DNA of 64,000 nucleotides, taken from positions 310,001 through 374,000 of the forward strand of contig JABVXU010000011.1 in the NCBI GenBank assembly GCA_013365365.1. The letters are read 5' to 3'. Below are positions 1-12,500 of the stretch, in pieces (positions within the stretch are counted from its first letter, which is position 1; each line of letters starts with the position of its first letter). Source of the stretch: Cruorifilaria tuberocauda. Lineage: Eukaryota; Nematoda; Chromadorea; Rhabditida; Onchocercidae. A model generated the notes under the pieces. It was not told the origin of the DNA. It made no database searches and saw nothing but the letters and a program-made list of their open reading frames with translations. The position numbers and the translations under genes were made by a program.

Positions 1-680
1 GGAAGAAAGACGAAATTTCCCTTCCGATGACATATTATCAGTGATTTAACTACATTTAAATGTCTCATAATTTACCCAAGAATGAAAAGGAAGTCTTTTC
101 GATTTTACTTTTACTTCCGATTTCAATTCTATGTATTTTCTTTGGTGGGAATTTCAAAATTTCAAAATGTTATCATCTTGCTTTCTCCTATCTGCAGTCT
201 TTACTGTAAGTATTATTATCTGATCATGCGTCAAAAAACAATTATTGGAAGTTTGATTTTAAATAAAATTGAAAAAAAAACACAATTCATAGAAGTAATA
301 TGCATTCAAATTAAATAATTATAAAATAAATAAATATGAAATATGCTGAAATTTCATAAATAAATCATTCAAAGAAATCAAATAAAAATGAAATTAAATA
401 AGCTTTCATCTTTTCTTTCCGTGAGATGGGAATATGAGAAAAGAAAAAAAACAGATAGAAATGAATTCATTTGTTAATATCGACTTTTACCTCATTTTAA
501 TTTTAAATACGTACGAAGGAGATTTTTCCGTTCACTATAATTATTATTAACCTAAAATTTCATTAAAACCATAAATTGAACTTTTGAAATCGAAATTTCA
601 TATTCATATATTAGAGAAAATAAATCGCTATTATATCGGTATGCTTTATGTAACATACCTTCTAAATTCCCGTGTTTGTC

Positions 681-727
681 AATACGCGTGCGAGTGCGTG
701 TGCGTGTATGTGCGTGTATGTGTGTCT
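681..727. repeat. imperfect GT/GC-T microsatellite
   Basis: An alternating purine-pyrimidine tract of imperfect GTGC, GTGT and GTAT units is visible directly. It is the first of three GT-rich tracts in the window; the others are near 29397 and 30061. Confidence 0.8.
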
Positions 728-1056
728 CAAGTTGACTGAAGGTTAACGACCGATTGATATAACAGTTTTTAAAATGATGATATTTGCTTTGAAGAATGGA
801 CCAGAAAAAACTCAATGAAAAGACAGTTGTCCTGATTTGAGAATAGGAAATTTTATTTTTTCAAAATATCCAAGCGATAACACATAAACAACAAATAAAA
901 TAAAAATTTTTATTCCCTAAATTATTTCATTAGTAATCAAGTTCTTTCAATTACTAATATTTTATTGAGCATTGCTTTATCAAAATCCCATATGATGTAA
1001 TGTCAAATTCACAGATTGGATATTATGAACTTTCCTTTTAAATTTTAAATTAATAA

Positions 1057-1135
1057 CAATGTATTACTAAAACATTGTTCACATAGCAATAAGTCAATGT
1101 ATTACTAAAACATTGTTCACATAGCAATAAGTCAA
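1057..1135. repeat. tandem duplication, 38-bp unit
   Basis: The 38-base unit at 1057-1094 is repeated without change at 1095-1132 and followed by three bases of a third copy. Each unit contains the inverted pair CAATGT...ACATTG. Perfect identity suggests a recent duplication. No coding frame is associated with it. Confidence 0.9.
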
Positions 1136-3198
1136 ATTAACTAGTAATTAATACATTGGTGGCTTCAGCAATATATTGTAGCTTATGGATAAGCGAATCT
1201 TGTATTGGCTATACTGCTCCTATCAAAAATTTATGATTTGTAAAAAAGTGAAGCAAAAAGTACTATTTTAATTGTTAAAAAGAAGTTTTGGGAAAGTGAT
1301 AATATTAGGATAAATATTTTTTAATATCATCAAGATTTTTCAGAAACTACAGATCTAGCCACTAGCTTATCGATATCAATACAATATATTTTCATCGTTC
1401 AATATCGTCAAATTATCTTAATTTCATCAATTCCTCATCAAATCATTAGTAGTACCATCCTAATGTCTGACACAAACCATTATCAAATCAATATTTTTTC
1501 CTTGTATAATCTTGCCTTTCCGAAAGTCTGTCTTTATCGTGATGAATCATTTTAGGGGAAGTAGTATCCAATGTTCCGTTAAAAGGTATATAATTCGTTA
1601 GATGACCCTGTGACTTCCCCAATGTTGAAAAAACTGAAATACCACTGAAATGTCACAAAAAAACATTCAAATAACTCTCAAAGAACTATCCCAACAATTT
1701 GCATAATCGCAATTTAATTAACAATACTTTTAGGGAATGACACGCACAGTTCATTAATCACAATTTCATATCCATCAATATTCGTTTGAAAGGAGAGGAA
1801 ACTAACCTCTCGATCGAATAAATTAAACAATAATTAAATCAACAGTACTGAAAAACAGAAATTTGCTTCGCACAGATAAAAAATGAAGAAGGCAGTGACC
1901 TAATTTCCTTTACCAGAAAACCTGAACGAATTGTTATTTATTATTTCTTTTCTTAATTAGTCCGTTTCTTTCTTGTATCTAATTAATAAAATGAATTAAA
2001 CGGTATGTTCCAGACCTTTCTCTATAAAGCGAAAGATCGCAATAGCAACAATTACCAATAGAAACAGCAGTAAATTTAAAAATTTTATCGATTTTATTGA
2101 GAGAAAAGTCGAAAAACAAAATTGAACAATTAAACAAACAATCAACAAAATATTTACGTAGAATATTTACATAACATAATTTCTATTTTATTAATTATTT
2201 CACTAAAAAAAGATGTAAATGATGACATTCTTTAGCACCCTACAGCTTTTGAGATCTATTCTCAACATTCTATCAACAATTCTCTACAATATATTAAGTT
2301 GGATTTGATCGAGGATTGATTAACGTTACTTATCAGCACATTACTTTCAGTTTTATAGATTATTTTTATATTTAAGTGCTCTGTTGACAAATAGCTTTCT
2401 CTTTCGTCAACTTTAAATGATGATGGAAGAGTAAACGAGTTTTATTAATTTATATTTAATAGGATGTTCAATTTTTTGAATCTATTACGATTTCTAAGAC
2501 CCTTGAAAGACGAATTATGCACTTAGTTTTCCGTAACTTGTCTTAGATGCATCTTTATTTTGGCGCAGTAGTGATAAAATTCCTGGAGAAAGAAAGTTCG
2601 GTCTAATTTAAGTTTTTTGAAACAAATGGGAAAAATATAAGGAGAGAATGGTTATAAATAAATATAATAAATGATTCAATTATGTACACGATGACAGTTT
2701 GACTTGGAATAATTCGGTTTGATTAAAATTGATAGGATGAAATTTTTGTAAAATAATTGATCGCATCGTTTTATGTGCTTGAGTTTTGAATCAATTCTAA
2801 TATATAGGGAACACACTTTAAGCTAGAGGTTACTCTGAAGCTTTATTAATGTGTTTGTGAACTAGGCCACACGTTCATCGCGAATGAAATAAAGCATGAT
2901 TTGCTGATACGCTGTGTCACATAGTTTCTTAGTTGCGGATATTGGTAGAAGTGCATTATCAAAGACATACATAATTAATATAGGACATGCTATTCTGTAA
3001 TGCCAACGTAAGTGCATGATTCAGATAACTTCAATAAAAAGCTGATACTGCATTTCCTAAGATAATGACTGATATTTTTATGGTTACAGGCTAAAATTCA
3101 GCCAACACAAATAAGTTTCTAAGATTTTAGCGCGTGGATTTGGAGCGAGCATAGAAAATAGAATTTCACAACTTAATATTTCGATCAAAATAGAATTG

Positions 3199-3365
3199 AA
3201 GGCCAAAACTTGGTGTGGATTGCTATATGAACACGTTAAACCAGTTATCATGCCACAACTTCCGGCAACTGCTTGATAAAATCAACGCACTGTTAAAAGG
3301 CGTTTCCAAAATTAAATCATGGTGGCATATTCTTCACACTTGCAATTCTTCGGGCCGATTTTAGA
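3199..3365 (+). mobile_element. possible decayed mariner transposase fragment
   Basis: Read with one frame change, the plus strand gives TWCGLLYEHVKP followed by RQLLDKINALLKG. This order resembles the part of mariner transposases with a W-x-x-G-x-x-Y-Y-E-x-L-x-P block, then a Y-C-Q-Q-L-D-x-L-x-x-A-L block. A damaged stretch after it could correspond to the HDNARPH catalytic block. There are in-frame stops and frame changes, so any element is dead. No terminal inverted repeats were identified. The call rests on remembered family patterns. Confidence 0.35.
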
Positions 3366-4353
3366 TTACAACGTCTAAGAAAAACATAATCAAGCAAAAA
3401 AGTATATTTGTCTATTATATCTTCCGGATGGTAGACCTTCGAGTAATCATTTGAAGTTCAAATACATATCAGTTTTTCGACAATAACTCTCCAGTGATTG
3501 TAATTTCAGTCTCTTTACTGTTTTATTGTACAGGTTATTTGGACTATCAATAAATATTGCAAATTTTAAAATTATATAAACTTAAAGGAAAGTCATATCT
3601 TATTTTAACTTGCGTGTTATTTATTTGTGATATGTCATTAAATTCTTTTTTCAATGAATAGTAAAATCAGAATCAGAAAATAAAAGAATCGTAACTTCTT
3701 TTCGTCAATCACAAAATGCTACTGTAAGTAAATATTTGAGTCTTTTCAGAGTAAGTTTGTTTACTCACTTCCCATTGAGTATCCTAACTGAAGATCGAAT
3801 TTTTCCTTAAAATTGAATAAAATATAAATGAAAGAAGCATTTGTCACAATCATATCATTATTTTAAGAAATAGTAGACAAAAATATCATTTTCATTTCAT
3901 ATTGTCCGCATTTTCAAGGAGTGTCTTGTCAATCTAATCTTTAGTTAACTATTTTTTAATTACGTGTTTCTATTCATCATGCAAACTCCACAAACTAAAT
4001 AAACAAAGTACATGCATGGCAAATATTCATGACAGATAATGTATTGTATCTATCCACTCAATTAATTTGTTGTCTAAATTAAAGAAAATCTGCAAAAATT
4101 AAAGAGCTAATAGATTTTTGTTTTTATCAATGCATTTATTATTTGATCGAAAATACTAGCACTTAAATTTAAAATTTCCAAAATATGTTTAAAAATTGAA
4201 TTAAAATTCCCTCATCCTCTTCTTTTACCCTTAACCCTTCTTTGTTGTGGTTTCATTTTACTAGGATATCCGTCACATATCAGAATTCAATTTTAGTATT
4301 CAGTTTCAAATTTAGTAAGCTTCAAAATTTGTTTCTATTTCTGGTCTGAAATT
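3366..4353. other. gene-free stretch
   Basis: AT-rich sequence with no exon that could be supported on either strand. It separates the possible mariner relic from the unknown terminal exon. Confidence 0.5.
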
Positions 4354-4716
4354 TTATTTCTCAAGTTTGTTCTTCCAAGGGAAAGAAAGAAGGATTTTGT
4401 TTCTGTTATTAAGTCTTAGTTTTTGGAAAAAACTAAAATTTGTTTCTGATACGGCTATGAGTACGCCATGCAAATAAACGATAATTGCATAATTCTGTCC
4501 AACCATTATTTCCTCCATTTCTTCATTTGATAATCCATTTTGTTTTACTTTTTCAGATAACATTTTCGGTAATATGTACCTATTCATGCCTTCGGTATAA
4601 TTGTAATGGAATTGAGAACGACAATAAATGATTGATGCTGTTTTTATTTTCGGTAAATCAAATAAGCTGAATTTCCATCCTTCAGTGTTGTTTTGTAATA
4701 GAGATATAAATTTTTT
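4354..4716 (-). CDS. possible 3'-terminal exon of an unknown protein
   Basis: A 120-codon open frame on the minus strand follows a good acceptor (TTTGTTTCAG at 4717-4726) in phase 0 and ends in TAA. Its composition is more protein-like than the surrounding AT-rich noise, with mixed charged residues and blocks such as YCRSQFHYNYTEG and GLSNEEMEEIMVGQNY. A hydrophobic stretch (AIIVYLHGVLIAV) lies in the second half. No family is recognised and no upstream exon could be linked with confidence; a weak candidate lies near 5505-5702. It may also be a chance open frame. Confidence 0.3.
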   Translation of the reverse strand, partial: KKFISLLQNNTEGWKFSLFDLPKIKTASIIYCRSQFHYNYTEGMNRYILPKMLSEKVKQNGLSNEEMEEIMVGQNYAIIVYLHGVLIAVSETNFSFFQKLRLNNRNKILLSFPWKNKLEK

Positions 4717-4726
4717 CTGAAACAAA

Positions 4727-6533
4727 TGGCATACTTCTTTCCTAATCTTTCAATAGTGACAATCTATGATCAAATATTTCAGTTTCACCTCAATGTCTTA
4801 TTTCATATCTCAAACCGTATTAATTAGAATTGCATAGAGCTATTTGTTTTTCTCCATTCAGCATTAGTGTTTATCGATAAATATCGAAATATTCTGGAAA
4901 AATCTCCGATGATAATAAATATCTAAATAGCATCCTAAAGGTCCTGCTTTCCTATTTGGATAGAAATTTCAGCCACACCAATCAATATCTTTCAATAAAT
5001 TGAAATCATAATTCCGTAATGGAATTGATTTTATATTGCATTCTATTATGATTAAAACAAATCGAATCGAGGAATATATACAAGAATTTCATTTAGAAAT
5101 CAATGCAAAACTGCTCAGTAAGCTGTTTTGAGTTTTGTGATTAGAAATATCACAGCAAAGAATTGCTAAACGGGTATTTGAGGAAGAAAATTTCGAGACA
5201 ACTAAGATATTTAGCCAATTTTGAAAATTATTTCAAGAGACATGGAAATATAATTGAATAGAGATGGAAAGATAAAAACATAGTACAATGATTAAAAAAA
5301 TGGATGAAAGAAAAGTGGAGATAAAGCATGAATGGAAGAATTGATGATATGACTAGATTCGATCGCAGCAACTAATGACTAGGCTCGCATATTATAAAAA
5401 TATCATCCCATCTATTCATTGCTTTATACCACCGTACAAATCCACTTCTCATATGTAAATGAATTAAAATAACTGATGGAACAAAAAAATTGAAACTTAA
5501 GACTTTACTTCCTTATCAATTGGACAAATTCATTGATAATGAAATTATGCATGACCATCAAAATCTTAGTTTCAAACCCCTTTTCCATTGAACAAAATTT
5601 TTGTGTTTTGGAGAGATTTGGATATATATTACGGATTTTATAGGATAACATTATTTTCGAACTAGAGAGATAAATGGTGGTATTAGTCGGCCCAACAATC
5701 AAAATCTTGGATACGAAACAAATTTTGACAATATATGGATTTTCACTTATTCTTCCAGTTCGCTTTACATATCAAATAATTTAATGGTAAAAGAAATTTA
5801 ATGAGAAATATCGAACAGGCATTTACGTTAAATCATTTGGTAGTAAATAGGAGGAATTACAATTGGTTCAATATAATTTTCGTGCTTTTGAGGAGAGAAT
5901 TTTTCCAGCTTTGCAGTCATCGACAGATGCATCATATCGAAATTTTTAGTATTTTCGATAGTGGAGGGAGAAACATTAATGAAATTGGAGAATTTAATCA
6001 ATGACGAGTATGTAATAGCAAAATTTCTGACTCAAAAAACTACCTTGAATTCGAGTTGACAACAACTTCCATTGAACCAGAAAACCAACAGCTGAAGAAC
6101 AATTTCTAATTGAAAACAATGTATGACACAGAGCAACGAAATTAATGAGACCAATATTTTGATAAAGTAACATGAAATCAAACAATAAAGAAAAAAATTG
6201 ATCCAATCCACTTATCTGACTAATTAAAATTCAAAAATAGTGTAGAAAAAATGAAAGCAAAAAAGGAATTACTTCCAAACTTCAATTTATGCTCAACATT
6301 GAAATTAAAGGGGTTTAAAAAAAAGAGAATAAATCCCGGTATTAAATTCACTTCGAAGAAAACTGCAAAAAAATCTGCGAAACACAAAAAAATTAATAAA
6401 GCATTAAAATATACGATATGTGTATTCTGTAACGAACTGTAGCTTCTGATGGGAAAATAACATCTCATTTCCTGAGAAAAAAAATATAGAGAAATTTAAC
6501 TTTATGAATCAATAAATCCAGAGTGTCCACATA
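4727..6533. other. unassigned region between possible exon and ints-5
   Basis: This region contains several short open frames on both strands, including a lysine-rich one at 6251-6442. None has a matching pair of splice sites or a recognisable motif. The 3' end of the ints-5 transcript should lie at its right border. Confidence 0.5.
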
Positions 6534-9500
6534 TCACTGAACTTTTTCTCTGAACGGAACTACAGATCCTGAATTCAGCTCATCGGCAAATATCAATGGA
6601 AAAATAAAACCGAGCTTTGCAATATTTCGCTGTATGACAAGACGACATGATTCACGGAATTTCGCTGGTTCACCCTGAAAAAGTTTTATTGATGAAATTC
6701 ATACAAAGAGGACAGTGTAATTATGGTGATAATCTTAATAATTATTGTAATTAAAAGCTTAATGGGTATTGATAGCAAAATGAAAACATTAAATACGGAA
6801 CTTTTATTCTAATGGATGAGAATAAAACGTATAACATTTTAGAGGTGAAAGAAAAAGAAAAGTTTTATGGGTGTTAATGTATATAACTTATTTAATTGTG
6901 CAGCTTTATATCTCACATAATAAAGAGATTAGTTATATCAAGAAAAATTCTTCCTAATAATATTCATTTACCTCAATAGGATTGATAGGTGAATTTAACG
7001 ACCGATCAAACGCAGCATTGATCAAGTTTACCGCTGATACTTCCGCATCCAAAACACTCTGAAGTTCTCTTATTTATTTCACTATCATAAATCTATCAAT
7101 ATTCTTCGTCCCTTAACAGCTTATCAATTATGTTCTCATCTGAACGAAAAGATAATTTAGAAAATTCCAACTTTTAACGAACCAAAAGTGACTAAATGAA
7201 TTATTCTTATTTTGGTTTTAAAAATCTAAATTTCATATGAATATAATTTCAGCAGAAAACATTTATCCCAGTTAAGTGTAAAATCATATACTTCTCCTTC
7301 TTGTTTATTCATCTTTGTACATAATATATATAAATTATATTAATTACTTTAACAATTTAAGATAGTCGTCAATGATTATAACAGAAGTTTCTACGAAAAA
7401 TTGATGTCCAAACATCAGAGTCAGAAACATATTACTGAACAAATTGGGTGGGAATATAAATGATGGTTGGAAGTTCATGAAATCTTTAAAATTCCAAATT
7501 AGGAAACAAGAAAAGAGAAAAAGAAACCACCTGGAAATACTGCCAAATATCGAGCAAAATAACGAATCCTTCGCGATAGCTCACTCTCACAATTAGTTCA
7601 AAATAATAAACCATTTGCTGCGGCAACATTTGACCCTATTTTTTGCGAAGAAAATTAGATCGTTAAAAACATACAAAAACAGTACCAAACTATCAGATTT
7701 TTGAAATTTTAAAAGTTAAATATGATCACAATATTAATTTCCTTGATACGAATTCAAAACAAAAGATAACATTACGAACTAGATTAAAATCAGCACTATT
7801 TAGGTCATCTTCTTACGAAATTATGAGGAATGATAAATGGGATTCTTAATCTCCTGCTGATCTATTAAATTTCTTCTGAGTCTTTATTCTTCATGAAATT
7901 TCTGCTATTTTACTGTAAATTAATTAAATTTGAGGATGATATTCTTGGCTTTGGTATTCATTACTTTGTTTAATAATATATAGAGTCTGGTGCCATTATT
8001 CGTTATTCATTATTTATTATTTATTATTCGTTAAAAGAAATGTAAATAACAATATATTAGATATTATTATGTAGTGACAAAGAACAATTCATTCGTATTT
8101 TGAAAGAAAATCACAGAAAAAAAAAGAATAGAAATAAACGAAAAATAAAGGGTACCCTTCAAGACGAAACTAGTAAATAATAGACAAACCTTACGAGCTA
8201 ATAAAAACCACTTGTCAAGCATACTAGTGAGTTGTTTACGCGGTAAAGATTTTTGATCCGAACAGTTTTCAAACTGTATCATGATAACAGCAAGGTATGC
8301 CTGAAACAACATAATAGAACATCAAAAACAACTTATCCGAAATCTTTCAAACAAGGGAAACTTCGATTTTCAAGCATTAATTAGGTAATCAGTTATCGGT
8401 ACAACATGTTCACTAAAAATATTCAAAAATTAAATGTAAAAGTGGCCATAATTGAACGGTGTGGCACAGTAATGATATTACGGTCCAAAACACGATTTAT
8501 TATAAAATTTTCTAATCTATTCGATTGAATACACCGCTACCTCTGCCATTTATTCGCCAGATATTTATTATAAAACTCAGATATATCTGATGAACAAGGA
8601 ACTGTCAACGTGATTACGAAATTATGCCAAATGCTTTGAAGCAAAATTTGAGCTTGTACTTTCATTTTCCTTTTTGAAAATTTCAGAAACTAACTTTCAA
8701 TAGTGGACAACAATACCAAAGACAAGGATGTACCTCGGCCAACGCTAACATCACGTCCCATATGACTGGAATTTCAGCGAGTCTTTTCGAAACCGCGATA
8801 TACCTATAAGCATAAAACTATTGTTTGAGAAGTAATTTTTTCAGTTAATCAGGCTCGACTACATCGCCCAACATGAATTGAAGTTGAAATGTAATATAGA
8901 TGAATTGGTCGAATAGTCGAAATAAAAAACTGCTTTTAATAAACATTTCTAATTACAATCACAAAGAGATTTGCCAATTCACTAAAACAAATACTTAGAA
9001 AAAGCGTATGCAATGGTAAACCACCAATAAAGATTTGATTCAACACTTATGAAAAATTCAAAACTTTAAACAAAAATTTCAAAACTTTAAAATTAATGAC
9101 CTCGGAATAATCTCACGTGCTTGATCCCATTCTTCCCAAACAAAACTGGCAGCAAGACCATCTTTGCACACTCGATCTGTTAACCGTATTGCCTATAAAA
9201 TTGAAGAAATAAGTATGAATGTTATCTACCACCTCTACTAGTGACAATTTACAAATCCGTCAATTTATAATTCGGAATAATGGATCTTCAATTAGAATTG
9301 AAAGATGGAATTAAATGTCAACCGTTCAGCAGTCAGACAGTTATTTTTGTATTTTATTGATTTATTCATTATACGTGATTCATTACGGGAAATAAAAAGA
9401 AAACCTTCTTTCCTAGAAATCAAATCGAGAAAAACAAGAAGAAATACCAATTGTTTGTAAACTTGCTGATATGGTATCAAATTTCGATCTGAACCAACTG

Positions 9501-12500
9501 TACTGCAGAACTGTTGAAGACATTCGAAGAAAACTAAACGGCGCAGCATGCTTCCCATCTAAAATTCTACCCTGATTCACTGTTTTGAAATTTTAATTTA
9601 AGAATAACTATTGGAAGTCTAAAGAAAAATATAATTTTATAATTTTTCGCAAATAAATAGGTACAGAATTCTAATCAGAATTGAGAATAAAATAAGCTAA
9701 ACTGCAAGCTGATAAATACGAAATATGATTTGGTTAATGCGTTAAATACGTTATGAACGAATGAAGATATGCGAGAATTCCTTCGTACAAAACAAAATGC
9801 ATCCCATGCACTTCTGCTAGTTTCTCCTAGTTTTGAATTGATAATCGAATAAAAAATTACAATACATTTGCATTTTTAATTCCCATTCGCTTCGCTCCTC
9901 GACCAATAATTCCCGAATGTGCCAAATGCACAGCCTTCTGCTGATATAATGGTAATTTCCGAGCTAAATCAAACAATGATTCTTCCATTTCTTCAGCATC
10001 TAACACATCGGTTAGATGATCTGCTTGCTGAAAACTACCAGAAAATTGCAACTCCGTTTCCCACGCATTCAATGACGAGCAACCGAATAAATATGATGCT
10101 TTCTAAAATTTCATTCCAATTAAAATTTTGCCTGAAATTTTGTTTTAAAAATTATAGAAACTTTATTTGCAACAGAAGACAAAAAATGATGTTAGTGAAG
10201 AAAACGATGATAAAGAAATGAACAGTAATCTTAAACGATCTACTCCATCTCCTGCGCTATTAAACTTTCTGAGACTTTCCTTACTGCGTGCAAAAAACCT
10301 ACTGCAAAAGCTTCATCGAGCAAGTGAATAATAAACTGTTCTCGAACATATCCCACTTGGGAAGTTAGGAATTCGTTAGCGCATGTGCACGCATTTGTAA
10401 ACACAGAAAATCCTGTTGAATCATCTTCTGCAAATTATATAAAAAGTTATTGCATGATGCTGCTCCACAGCCAAAATGATGAATTTCTCAATTAAATGTC
10501 CAAGTAGCATATTCACAGTGATAATTAGTAATCTAATCTATTTAATCTATCCAATAATCTAAACTACTGAAATAATGCTAAGCATAACCATATATAACAT
10601 ATTACGAGCAGTTTATCAAGTAGCGATGATAATGATAAAGTTTCAAATGGAGATGAAAACTTAATGGTAAAAATCAAAATTACCAAGTACATTTTCATGG
10701 TAATAGAATGATATTCATAATTCGAAGCAGTTCGAAAAATTATTTTGTATTGTATTTATACAATAAAATTCATTTAAAAGGCGCATAAAGAATTTGTTCA
10801 AAAAATCACAAAAAATACCATCTCGGCCTACGTAATCGAGCAACAAAACTATCAACGATGCAAACTGGGCACATAATTTGTAAGGATATCTTGGCTCAAG
10901 AATCGATGGCGGTCCTATTGACGAGCAAAATGATAAGGCTGCATCTACTATAGAATCCCTTATTGCTTTGACTGATTCGTCAGCCTGAAATATTTGATCA
11001 CGGTATCTTTCTCAAAGAAATCTTTAGAAACATGAGAGTTATTGTCTCATAATATTATTGATAAATTTAAAAACCTGAAGCAAAATCTTAAAAGATGAAA
11101 ATTAGCACGTTTTTACCTTTTCCTTCCGTTTCAAGGTAGATAAAACATCTAACACCCATCTCAAAACTTTAGTTGCTAATTCGCCGTAATGCTTTGACAT
11201 TTCAAACCTAAAACATATCATTTGTAATCGATAAGTATTCATTCTCACTCGTTCATCATAAATTTCCTGAGGTTAGTTAAATTTACAAAATACTAATTTA
11301 AAATATTCTAATAAACATGACAAAAGTAAGATTATGGGAATTTCGAAACAGTCAACCTCATGTATTTAATGACATGTTCATCGTCTGACATTTTTTCCCA
11401 TTCATTCAAGGTACGCAAATTGTGCAACCACTTGACATCATAAAAGTCATCTTCGAAAGATGAAATACTAAGCAAACCGCCTGAACAAATATTTTGGGTT
11501 ACGGATCAGTTGGATTTTATAATAAAGTATTTAGTGAAAGAGTACTCACTTAACTGTACATTAGTTAGAATTTTCCAATAATGATACTAATCAGATACGA
11601 TCTTACACAGATCTTGACATCCAAATGTCCTGAGCTAATTAGATTTTTGTTGAAATTTTTACTTCAAAAAAATTCAATTTAATTTAACATTTAATGAATA
11701 TAAACTTACTAATTCGAACAAGTTTCTTCGAAGATTCACGTTTCCTCTCGAGCATCAACGTTGTATGATTCGCAAAAAAATTTGTTATTGCATCTTCAGA
11801 AGTGTTTGGTGCAAAGATAATTAATGATGCTAACAACGAAATTAGGCAAGTAAGCTAAAAAAAAGCGTTTCTGAAAGCAAACATGAGAAGAGGAAGTGCG
11901 TTTTTATGACAATTTCAATATTTTGGGTGAAAACTTGCTTTGATTTGTGAATTAGGCAAATTTTAACTAAACAATGATTCTTACTTGCTTTTCATCTTTT
12001 GCTTCAATGATGTACCTCGCGATAATTTCTGCTGTGCGTAGCGGACCAGAAGCAATACAAAATGCATGAACATATGGAATGAACAATTTTGATCTGCAAA
12101 AAAGAAATACAAAAAGCTTTACTAAAATTATCTACGATTCCGAAGAACAGTAAAGCAGCTTTGAACAAAGGTATACTTTTGATCAAGCTATAAAGATCTG
12201 AAAACTAAAAACTCAAATTCTAGTATGAATTAATAAGGATCTTAATTTAAGGTAAATATCGACCTTTCTCCACCAGCCATTGAATTTTGTATTGTTTCTT
12301 CCAGAATTTCAAAACTGCATGCACATCGCTTCAAGAGGGCACTTTCGCCGACATTATACATTGCTTGATTATGAACTAGTGATACCACCATTCCAATTAT
12401 CTCTGTCTAGAAATTAACAAAAAATGAGAAATTTACAAAGTGAAAGACATTTTGTTTTCATTTATTTTTGTAGTTTAATATTAGCTTAATTTAACTTACT

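Larger units (their letters stand above)
1..3198. other. gene-free AT-rich left flank
   Basis: No convincing exon was found on either strand. Open frames here are short, low in complexity and lack paired splice sites. The stretch contains a GT-rich tract near 681-727 and a 38-bp tandem duplication at 1057-1135, both listed separately. It may be an intergenic region or part of a large intron of a gene beyond the left edge. Confidence 0.5.

Noticed and set aside
6251..6442. Lysine-rich 63-codon plus-strand frame with an overlapping minus-strand frame
   Set aside because: Composition follows A-rich DNA, and the two strands give mirror-image low-complexity products.
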